Assembly: GCA_048421225.1 (NCBI GenBank)
Contig: DBFNRV010000053.1
Span: 1-10,761 of the forward strand
Direction: 5' to 3'
Origin: UMGS946 sp048421225
GTDB lineage: Bacteria > Bacillota > Clostridia > Christensenellales > CAG-138
Length of the DNA stretch: 10,761 nucleotides
Within the stretch, counting starts at the first letter, position 1. Each line of letters opens with the position of its first letter. Position numbers and translations under genes: made by a program. Below are positions 1-5,024 of this stretch, one piece after another. The notes under the pieces were generated by a model. That model had not been told where the DNA came from and searched no databases. It saw nothing but the letters and a program-made list of their open reading frames with translations.

Positions 1-170
1 TTTTGTGTTACGGTATTCATGAGGGATTTGCACTTCCTTTCGGCTTTTGTCCGTTGTTATCAAACTCACAATAACCGATTTGTGCCAATCCTTCACTCTT
101 TTTTTCCTTCTCGACTGTCCAATATGTATTGTAGTCCTACAGACATTATATAGATTCAAACAAATATCGC

Positions 171-199
171 TTGCATTTTTGCGCCGGCCGGTGTATAAT
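171..199 (+). promoter_or_regulatory. sigma-A promoter of tRNA-Ala
   Basis: TTGCAT at 171-176 and a perfect TATAAT at 194-199 are separated by 17 bases, the ideal sigma-A spacing. Transcription would start near 206, a few bases before the mature tRNA 5' end at 212. The spacer is GC-rich. Confidence 0.85.
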
Positions 200-211
200 G
201 TTTCTCGGCTT

Positions 212-287
212 GGGGGCGTGGCTCAGTTGGTAGAGCGATGCGTTCGCAACGCATAGGCCAGGGGTTCGAATCCCCTCGTCTCCACCA
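212..287 (+). tRNA. tRNA-Ala, anticodon CGC
   Basis: A complete 76-base cloverleaf is visible. The acceptor arms GGGGGCG (212-218) and CGTCTCC (277-283) pair over 7 positions, including G3:U70, the classic alanine identity pair. The D arm is at 221-236. The anticodon stem ATGCG/CGCAT encloses loop TTCGCAA (243-249) with anticodon CGC at 245-247, reading GCG codons. The T arm AGGGG-TTCGAAT-CCCCT is at 260-276. Discriminator A284 is followed by an encoded CCA (285-287). A strong promoter lies just upstream and a terminator downstream, so it appears to be a single-gene unit. Confidence 0.96.
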
Positions 288-345
288 TAACGCGAAGATA
301 TGAACGCTTTTTATAGTTGGAAAGATCTTCGCAATCAAAATTAGA

Positions 346-379
346 ATAGAAAGCCGTTGATACCGGCTTTCTATTTTTT
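346..379 (+). terminator. Rho-independent terminator of the tRNA-Ala unit
   Basis: Perfect 11-bp stem (346-356 with 364-374, core AGAAAGCCG/CGGCTTTCT), 7-base loop TTGATAC, then a run of five T (375-379). It lies about 60 bases after the tRNA CCA end. Confidence 0.88.
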
Positions 380-521
380 GTTCACTTACATTGACACTTA
401 TACTCAGCAATGGAAATTTCCTGAGTATGATTAACATTGGCGGAGGATAGGTAACAACAGTGATTTTATATTTACTTCTAGGCTGCCCTTGTCAACTGAG
501 GGTAACAGAACACATATATAC

Positions 522-549
522 TGGAGGGGGGCATACTCCCTCCATTTTC
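522..549 (+). terminator. Possible terminator-like hairpin
   Basis: TGGAGGG (522-528) pairs with CCCTCCA (538-544) over a 9-base loop and is followed by TTTTCTATTGCTTTT. The shape fits an intrinsic terminator, but no gene clearly ends upstream (380-521 shows no credible reading frame). It may be a relic of a lost gene. Confidence 0.4.
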
Positions 550-664
550 TATTGCTTTTAGCCTGCACGGTTTCATGTTATTTTAAGCGGGAAGGGCATA
601 ATAAAAACCCGTAAAGCTCAATACTCTGCAGGCCTTTATCACCTGCGGGGGAAGCGCCCTATAA

Positions 665-847
665 GTTTGGTCTTACCCAGGCGCAGGCCATGGGCAAAAA
701 AAGCCAGTCAGGTTGTTTTTGTTAGATTTCGCATGGAATATCCGCGAGAGCGAAATGCTTAACCTTAAGAGCCTAGACATTGAACCTATCAGCGTTTTGA
801 TTAATCAAAAGAAGAACACCCGCCGCATTGATACGGCTCCGTTTTAG
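665..847 (+). pseudogene. Fragment of a tyrosine recombinase / integrase
   Basis: Frame 665-847 is open but has no start codon; TAA (662) precedes it and TAG (845) ends it. From about 713 it reads LFLLDFAWNIRESEMLNLK, followed by SLDIEP and later QKKNTRRIDTAP. This matches the catalytic-domain core of XerC/phage-type integrases: the helix carrying the first catalytic arginine (usual form GLRxSELLxLKWxDI, here NIRESEMLNLKSLDI) and then the beta-hairpin with the catalytic lysine (GKxxKxRxxP, here NQKKNTRRIDTAP). A separate frame at 660-695 reads PYKFGLTQAQAM, like the LTxEQA segment normally found just upstream of this core, which suggests a frameshift near 700. The HxxR box and the tyrosine are not seen. 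This is a motif-level identification, not a search result. The nearby tRNA-Ala would be a typical integration site for such an enzyme. Confidence 0.5.
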
Positions 848-1068
848 CTGGATGTAACCATATATCCGTAGAGTGCTGTAGATAAGCCCAATACATCGCT
901 CACAACGGCTTTAGAGATTGGCCATTTAATTGCCGGTGGAGGAGGCGCTATTACCGTTTGGGCAACTAGCCGCAACGGTGTATATGGAACTACGAGGCAG
1001 ATAAATCTGAGCAGAAGGGGCCTTATTCACAGCTTCCCTATTATATGCATAGAAATGATAAGGGGGTG
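848..1068 (+). other. Probable decayed coding sequence, unrecognised
   Basis: This is the same reading frame as the recombinase fragment. After TAG 845-847 it has one more amber stop (869-871) and is then open to a TGA at 1066-1068. The conceptual peptide includes TALEIGHLIAGGGGAITVW. I do not recognise it and it does not show the recombinase HxxR or Tyr boxes. There is no convincing start or ribosome binding site. It could be gene debris or chance. Confidence 0.25.
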
Positions 1069-1074
1069 AGATAT

Positions 1075-1281
1075 ATGAATCCATGTGAACTATCAATGAA
1101 CATAACTGTGATTGCAAATGCGATTGCCGAGAATCTATCCGACGACGACCTTGCAATCACGGCCGCAGCGTTCACCCAGTTGGGCGATACCCTGGCCACA
1201 ATCGCAACCAGCCGTGCCCTTTATTGCAGGACCAGCCCGCCTTGTGACAACGCAAAGGATACGCAGATGTGCGGCAACTGA
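1075..1281 (+). CDS. Small DUF6774-like protein (68 aa)
   Basis: The ATG at 1075 is preceded by the strong ribosome binding site AGGGGGTGAG (1061-1070), and the protein starts MNPCELS. An in-frame ATG at 1045 lacks such a site. The N-terminal two thirds forms a helical segment with ANAIAENLSDDDLAI and then FTQLGDTLATIATSRAL (about residues 33-49), which matches my memory of the small clostridial DUF6774 family (unknown function, usually about 60-80 aa). The C-terminal tail is Cys-rich for its size (Cys51, 57 and 66, plus Cys4 at the N-terminus). There is no signal peptide or clear membrane span, so it is probably cytoplasmic. It appears to be a single-gene unit, since a hairpin overlaps its stop codon. 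The family name is from memory; function is unknown. Confidence 0.78.
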   Translation: MNPCELSMNITVIANAIAENLSDDDLAITAAAFTQLGDTLATIATSRALYCRTSPPCDNAKDTQMCGN

Positions 1282-1297
1282 AAGCTGCCGCACATTT
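1268..1297 (+). terminator. Hairpin overlapping the stop codon, probable terminator
   Basis: TGTGCGGCA (1268-1276) pairs perfectly with TGCCGCACA (1286-1294), with the TGA stop (1279-1281) in the loop. A short TTT and a T-rich stretch (1306-1314) follow. The T tract is weaker than at the tRNA terminator. Confidence 0.5.
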
Positions 1298-1409
1298 CCT
1301 GTGGCGTTTGTTTTAAGAGTTTTGCCACGACTTCTGATTCCTTCTGGCATCGCGTCCCTCTGTGCCGTATATTTACCTTCATAAGTTTTATTTAGCTCTT
1401 AAAGCTCAG

Positions 1410-1421
1410 GCGTCATGACGC
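1410..1421. repeat. 12-bp perfect palindrome
   Basis: GCGTCATGACGC reads the same on both strands. It is possibly an operator; no adjacent promoter is evident, so its role is unknown. Confidence 0.4.
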
Positions 1422-1526
1422 TTTGAAGGATAATAATGACCGTAATAATTGCAGTACCGCCCGTCTATTATCATTTCATAATGCACATGTAGGATATCAT
1501 TTACTGCTTATGAAACCTCTCTGCAG

Positions 1527-1540
1527 TCCGTTTAAACGGA
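1527..1540. repeat. 14-bp perfect palindrome
   Basis: TCCGTTTAAACGGA is a perfect 14-bp palindrome, followed immediately by AACGG, a partial repeat of its right arm. It resembles a dimeric-repressor operator but lies about 170 bases before the nearest -10 box. Confidence 0.45.
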
Positions 1541-1709
1541 AACGGTTCCCTCCATTCCTATTCATGTCCGGATATTAGATCAATAGAAAGGGATTTAATA
1601 AAGACATGCTAAGCGGAAACGCATTTTCTTATACAGCTATGCCTCAAACAGCTATATTTTCATAGGCTCAAGCATGGTTGTAGTTGAGTATGCTATAGAC
1701 AGCTCCGCA

Positions 1710-1718
1710 TGGTATAAT
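1710..1718 (+). promoter_or_regulatory. Extended -10 promoter for the Fpg/Nei-like gene
   Basis: TGGTATAAT is an extended -10 box (TGn plus perfect TATAAT at 1713-1718). No good -35 is seen at 17 bases (ATGCTA), which is common for extended -10 promoters. The start codon lies 28 bases downstream with GGAGGG at 1735-1740. Confidence 0.65.
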
Positions 1719-1746
1719 AGCTTCATCCATAGATGGAGGGCTGTTT

Positions 1747-2574
1747 ATGTTGGAGTATCCAGAGGTATTGGCCATTGCGGAGCAGCTGCGAAACGAGATA
1801 GCGGGCAGCGTGGCAATCCGGATTCTGCCGCCGTCAAAGGCGCAAAAATTCTGCTGGTTTAATGGGGATCCCGCCGGATACGGCGAGGCGGTAAGCGGAT
1901 GCAGGGCGGTTACTGCGGAGGGATTCGGGATTTTTGTCGAAATAGCCTTTGATAATGGCTTTAGGCTATGCTTTAATGACGGCGTTAACGTCAGGCTTAT
2001 GCCGGCCTTAAAAGCGCCTAAGGATTACCAGCTTTTAATCCAATTTGAAGACGGCAGGGCGCTGGTGTTTACCGTTAAAATGTATGGGGGAATCATTTTA
2101 CATAACGGAAGCTACGATAATGAATATTACCTCAAGAGCAGGCAAGCGGCCTCTCCGTTTTCAGATCAGTTTAAAGAGCGCTTTTACAGGCTGCTTGGCG
2201 AAAGCAGGCCCAATCTCAGCCTGAAGGCATTCCTTGCTACTGAACAGCGGTTCCCGGGGATTGGCAACGGGGTATTGCAGGATATTCTTTTCGAGTCCGG
2301 TATGCACCCTAAGCGTAAGATAGGTACGCTTACGGATTCGGAAAGAGGAAATTTGCTCCGATGCATTATACGGGTCCTGCACGATATGGCTGTACATGGG
2401 GGCCGCGATACCGAAAAGGACATATATGGACGTAAGGGCGGATATAAGGTATGCATGTCAAGGAATGCCCTTGCTTCCGGTTGCCCAAAATGCGGCGGAA
2501 AAATAACAAAGGAAGCGTATCTGGGAGGCTCCATCTATTACTGTCCCAGCTGTCAGCCGATTGGCGAGCAATAA
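1747..2574 (+). CDS. Fpg/Nei-like DNA glycosylase-family protein without the catalytic Pro2
   Basis: 275 aa, the usual length for the MutM/Fpg-Nei family of base-excision repair glycosylase/AP lyases. The domains appear in the family order. The N-terminal beta-sandwich begins MLEYPEV, against MPELPEV in classic Fpg. The helix-two-turn-helix region spans about 157-195 (LKAFLATEQRFPGIGNGV, then QDILFESGMHPKRK). A GGRDTEKDIYG element (218-228) follows, then a C-terminal zinc finger with C246-x2-C249-x16-C266-x2-C269 and the typical ending YYCPSCQ. Classic enzymes use Pro2 as the Schiff-base nucleophile; here residue 2 is Leu, although Glu3 and PEV are kept. The conserved zinc-finger Arg also appears replaced (LGGSIYYC). 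From memory, a clostridial branch annotated 'endonuclease VIII' shares an MIEIPE-type start, so this is probably a subfamily trait rather than a sequencing error. DNA binding is likely; glycosylase activity is doubtful. Start is set by GGAGGG six bases upstream. Confidence 0.88.
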   Translation: MLEYPEVLAIAEQLRNEIAGSVAIRILPPSKAQKFCWFNGDPAGYGEAVSGCRAVTAEGFGIFVEIAFDNGFRLCFNDGVNVRLMPALKAPKDYQLLIQFEDGRALVFTVKMYGGIILHNGSYDNEYYLKSRQAASPFSDQFKERFYRLLGESRPNLSLKAFLATEQRFPGIGNGVLQDILFESGMHPKRKIGTLTDSERGNLLRCIIRVLHDMAVHGGRDTEKDIYGRKGGYKVCMSRNALASGCPKCGGKITKEAYLGGSIYYCPSCQPIGEQ

Positions 2575-2588
2575 AAGCGGAATGGGGC

Positions 2589-2611
2589 CCCTTTAAGAGA
2601 TATTTAAAGGG
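2589..2611. repeat. 8-bp inverted repeat after the Fpg/Nei-like gene
   Basis: CCCTTTAA (2589-2596) pairs with TTAAAGGG (2604-2611) across a 7-base loop. There is no T tract on the plus strand, so it is a weak terminator candidate; it may be a transcript-stabilising hairpin or an operator. Confidence 0.35.
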
Positions 2612-2678
2612 AGGTATATAGGAGAGGAACGGCTTATTGTACCTTTTAGCTTTGGCCAGACCAATGGAGAACTTCCCT

Positions 2679-2712
2679 AGGAGACTAAAACCGTGAGGAG
2701 GTAAAAACCGTG
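2679..2712 (+). repeat. 17-bp tandem repeat of the translation start region
   Basis: AGGAGACTAAAACCGTG (2679-2695) is followed directly by AGGAGGTAAAAACCGTG (2696-2712), with 3 mismatches. Each unit holds a Shine-Dalgarno, a spacer of 8-9 bases and a GTG. The second GTG (2710) starts the TIGR04076-type gene. The first GTG (2693) opens a minimal frame GTG-AGG-AGG-TAA, whose AGGAGG is also the Shine-Dalgarno of the real gene. Confidence 0.7.
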
Positions 2713-3054
2713 AAGAGGGTAAGGATTACGGTGCTTAAAACTACTTTGGATGAAGAGCTTGCACGCGAATATGGCGCGCATGGCTTAACAGCCTGCCCTA
2801 TGCATAAAGCAGGACAGGTTTTTTACGCGGACTACGCTAAACCGGACGGCCTATGCGATGAAGCGTGGAAAGCGATATACCAGTATGCTTTTGCGCTTGC
2901 ACATGGAACTGGGAACGACGTTTTTTATTATGGAGACTGGATAAGCGAGCCAGGCATAGCCATATGCAGCTGCAATGACGGCCTTAGACCGGTTATTTTC
3001 AAGCTGGAGGCTACGGATCAGGAGGCGCATATCGGTTATAAGCCCATACGATGA
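2710..3054 (+). CDS. TIGR04076-type conserved protein (114 aa)
   Basis: The start is GTG with AGGAGG (2696-2701) eight bases upstream. The protein opens MKRVRITVLKTTLDEELARE and contains the landmarks I associate with TIGR04076: CPMHKAGQ (29-36), a middle CDEAWKAIYQYAFAL (49-63), and SCNDGLRPVIFKLE (87-100). It has four cysteines (29, 49, 86, 88) that could bind metal or a cofactor. The family is usually about 90-115 aa, so this is full length. There is no signal peptide or membrane span, so it is probably cytoplasmic. Function is not established for the family. It sits 135 bases after the Fpg/Nei-like gene, with a hairpin between them, and no clear promoter of its own was found, so it may be partly read from the upstream gene. 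Family assignment is from memory of the motifs. Confidence 0.82.
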   Translation: MKRVRITVLKTTLDEELAREYGAHGLTACPMHKAGQVFYADYAKPDGLCDEAWKAIYQYAFALAHGTGNDVFYYGDWISEPGIAICSCNDGLRPVIFKLEATDQEAHIGYKPIR

Positions 3055-3105
3055 GTCAATGCGTTTTGAATGTTTAATATGCCCTTAAGGGTCTTATAGG
3101 GGAAT

Positions 3106-3139
3106 ACTCTTGTTTAGAGTGGGATTTTCAGCCTATAAT
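3106..3139 (+). promoter_or_regulatory. Sigma-A promoter with overlapping small inverted repeat
   Basis: TTGTTT (3110-3115) and a perfect TATAAT (3134-3139) are 18 bases apart and sit about 50 bases before the dehydrogenase start. A perfect inverted repeat, ACTCT-TGTTT-AGAGT (3106-3120), covers the -35 box and could be an operator. A 10-bp palindrome, CCCTTAAGGG, lies at 3082-3091. Confidence 0.68.
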
Positions 3140-3189
3140 AGCTTGATAATTCTTAATCCATGCAAAAGTAAGAAAGGAAGCGTAAGCCA

Positions 3190-3960
3190 ATGGCGGAGAG
3201 AATAGCGGTTGTAACGGGGGCAAGCAGCGGCTTTGGCAGGGAATTCACAAGGCTGCTGTCAGCGGACGAAGGGATCGACGGAGTTTGGGCCATAGCCCGC
3301 AATCAGGCTAAGCTTGATCAACTGAAAACCGATTTTGGAGAAAAGGTAAAAACCTTCTCAATAGACCTTTCCGACACCAATGCCATTTTGGGCTTTAAGG
3401 AGGTCTTAGATGAGAGGAATCCAGAGATTGCATATCTGATAAATAATGCGGGCTTTGCAAAGCTGTGTGCGTATTCGGATATCGGCGTTCAGGAATCGGT
3501 AAATATGATTGACCTGAACTGCGGGGGAGTGGTGGCAATGGCGTTAGTATGCATCCCATATATGAGCAGAGGAAGCAAAATGCTCAACGTTGCTTCACAA
3601 TCCGCATTTCAGCCGCTGCCCTATTTGAATATATATGGAGCGACAAAGGCGTTTGTCCGCAATTATTCAAGAGCCCTCAACATTGAGCTTAAGGAAAGGG
3701 GAATAACCGCAACCGCAGTATGCCCAGGCTGGATGGATACCGACCTGTTTGACCGGGCCAGGGTGGATGCTGAAAAGGCGCCGAGGAAATTTATAGGAAT
3801 GGTAACGCCGGGCAAGGTGGCAAAGAGGGCCTTGATCGACGCGAAAAGGGGAAGGGATATATCCGTCTATGGGGCTTACGTGAAGCTCTGCCACGTTATG
3901 GCGAAGCTTCTGCCGCAAAGGCTTATGATGAAGATTTGGCTTATTCAGCAGGGGCTGTAA
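3190..3960 (+). CDS. Short-chain dehydrogenase/reductase (SDR)
   Basis: 256 aa, the standard length of a classical NAD(P)-dependent SDR with a single Rossmann fold, cytoplasmic. Visible motifs: TGASSGFG cofactor loop (9-16), acidic IDLSD (58-62), NNAG (85-88), catalytic Asn (N110 in DLNCGG), catalytic Ser136 (NVAS), the YGATK active site with Tyr149 and Lys153, and PG (179-180) after the active site. Ser-Tyr spacing of 13 is typical. The substrate cannot be told; the C-terminal region (about 190-256) is basic, with a fairly hydrophobic stretch near 232-252 that may lie near a membrane or form the substrate lid. The start ATG is preceded by AGGAAG (3175-3180). The gene has its own promoter, and the methyltransferase follows after 59 bases, suggesting a two-gene transcript. 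Confidence 0.93.
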   Translation: MAERIAVVTGASSGFGREFTRLLSADEGIDGVWAIARNQAKLDQLKTDFGEKVKTFSIDLSDTNAILGFKEVLDERNPEIAYLINNAGFAKLCAYSDIGVQESVNMIDLNCGGVVAMALVCIPYMSRGSKMLNVASQSAFQPLPYLNIYGATKAFVRNYSRALNIELKERGITATAVCPGWMDTDLFDRARVDAEKAPRKFIGMVTPGKVAKRALIDAKRGRDISVYGAYVKLCHVMAKLLPQRLMMKIWLIQQGL

Positions 3961-4019
3961 AGTATTGCGAAATGTAGATTTTAATTGATTCTATTAACTA
4001 AGATATGGGGACAAGCGAT

Positions 4020-4670
4020 ATGAAACTCGAACGTATGAGCGATTTTTTTGCAGGGCGGATTGATATCTATGACGAGCATATGATCAATAATGTGGAGGGA
4101 TGCAAAAACGGATATATTAAACTGGCTGAGCTGATTCCGGATACAGCAAGCAAGCTGCTGGATTTGGGCTGCGGCACAGGGCTGGAACTGGAAGGGATAT
4201 TTCGTAGGTTTCCCGATATCTCGGTAACGGGTGTTGACCTATCTAGGGAGATGCTCAAAAAATTAACGGAAAAATACCCTGGCAAGGACATTTCCTTAAT
4301 CGAGGGCAGCTATCTTGGCAGGGATTTTGGCTATAGGCGATATGATACGGCTATTTCCTTTGAAACCATGCATCATATGACGCATAGTGAAAAGGCTTCG
4401 GTGTACGAAGCGGTATGCAATGCGCTGACGCCAGGGGGGCTGTACATAGAGTGCGACTATATGGTATCGACACAGGCTGAAGAGGACGCGCTATATGCTC
4501 AAAACGCAACGCTCCGGGCAAAACAAAATATTCCGGATGGCGAATATTATCATTTTGACACCCCCTGTACGGTGGCGAATCAACTTATGCTTTTAAAAAA
4601 TGCAGGGTTTCACAGGGTTGATGATGTTTGGAGCGAGGGATGCACCAACATAATAGTGGCTCAAAAGTAA
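4020..4670 (+). CDS. Class I SAM-dependent methyltransferase
   Basis: 216 aa from the ATG at 4020. SAM-binding motif I is LLDLGCGTG (46-54), with the acidic residue of the second strand in VTGVDLS (69-75) and a following AISFETMHHM (111-120), typical of the UbiE/Methyltransf_25-type fold. The N-terminal DFFAGRIDIYDEHM (8-21) and the later EYYHFDTPCTV (175-185) recur in a clostridial small-molecule methyltransferase group I recall; the substrate is unknown. Another in-frame ATG lies at 4005 (5 residues longer), but it has no ribosome binding site, whereas GGGGA (4007-4011) is well placed for 4020 and homologues I recall begin MKL. Probably co-transcribed with the upstream dehydrogenase. Confidence 0.9.
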   Translation: MKLERMSDFFAGRIDIYDEHMINNVEGCKNGYIKLAELIPDTASKLLDLGCGTGLELEGIFRRFPDISVTGVDLSREMLKKLTEKYPGKDISLIEGSYLGRDFGYRRYDTAISFETMHHMTHSEKASVYEAVCNALTPGGLYIECDYMVSTQAEEDALYAQNATLRAKQNIPDGEYYHFDTPCTVANQLMLLKNAGFHRVDDVWSEGCTNIIVAQK

Positions 4671-4718
4671 CGGCCAGCGGCCATTATGGACGGCCGTATA
4701 AGGCCTTTAGGTATTTTT
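4670..4718 (+). terminator. Possible terminator after the methyltransferase
   Basis: ACGGCC (4670-4675, overlapping the stop codon) pairs with GGCCGT (4692-4697), with an inner CCAT/ATGG. A GGCC-rich stretch and TTTTT (4714-4718) follow; another T6 occurs at 4724-4729. The T tract is not directly attached to the stem, so this is tentative. Confidence 0.35.
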
Positions 4719-4982
4719 GCCGGTTTTTTATAAACTTGAGCCGGTTTAAGAGAGTGTCCATGTGATAAACGCGGACGTCTCAGGATTCTATCCTATATGG
4801 CCTGATTGTTTCATCACTAAACGCTTATAATGCGTATCCGCGGTTTCCAATGCATAAGCTAAGATTATGCCCGCCCATTTTAGGACAGATTTGCATTAAT
4901 GTCCAAAAATGTAATAAACAGCGCTATGCGGGAAAATTTTCGACGTTCCGGTTTTTTGTCCAATGAGTCGCGCCGTACTAGC
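4719..4982. other. Leader/intergenic region before the P-type ATPase
   Basis: No gene is seen. A second TATAAT lies at 4826-4831 with a poorly spaced TTGTTT (4806-4811, 14-base spacer). Hairpins: GCATAA/TTATGC (4852-4857 with 4865-4870) and GGACA/TGTCC (4883-4887 with 4900-4904). A GAAAATTTTC palindrome is at 4932-4941. I could not match it to a riboswitch family I know. Confidence 0.5.
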
Positions 4983-4991
4983 TGTTATAAT
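4983..4991 (+). promoter_or_regulatory. Extended -10 promoter of the P-type ATPase gene
   Basis: TGTTATAAT gives TGn plus a perfect TATAAT (4986-4991). The -35 is weak at 17 bases; TTGTCC (4956-4961) is too far upstream at 24. The start codon is 33 bases downstream, leaving room for AAGGAGG at 5008-5014. Confidence 0.6.
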
Positions 4992-5024
4992 GGCCCTATT
5001 CAAGATTAAGGAGGAAAATAATCG

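Larger units (their letters stand above)
1298..1709. other. Intergenic region of about 410 bases
   Basis: No credible gene is seen on either strand. It contains two perfect palindromes (listed separately) and an ACAGCTAT direct repeat near 1636-1656. The stretch is AT-rich compared with the genes around it. Confidence 0.6.

Noticed and set aside
1..20. Possible minus-strand start codon at 20-18, running off the left edge, with AGGAAG upstream
   Set aside because: Only 20 bases are visible and the spacing from AGGAAG (12 bases) is long; not enough to support a gene.
47..256. 69-codon plus-strand frame ending in GVAQLVERCVRNA
   Set aside because: Its end is a translation of the tRNA-Ala gene (a known artefact peptide), and it has no ribosome binding site.
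156..437. 93-codon minus-strand frame containing RRGDSNPWPMRCERIALPTE
   Set aside because: This is the antisense translation of the tRNA, a common false gene call in bacterial genomes.
4005..4019. ATG at 4005 as methyltransferase start
   Set aside because: No Shine-Dalgarno upstream, whereas the ATG at 4020 is served by GGGGA. It remains a possible alternative.
4832..5014. yybP-ykoY (Mn2+) riboswitch before the P-type ATPase
   Set aside because: This class is often found upstream of such pumps, but its conserved GGGGAGUA-type core is not present here.
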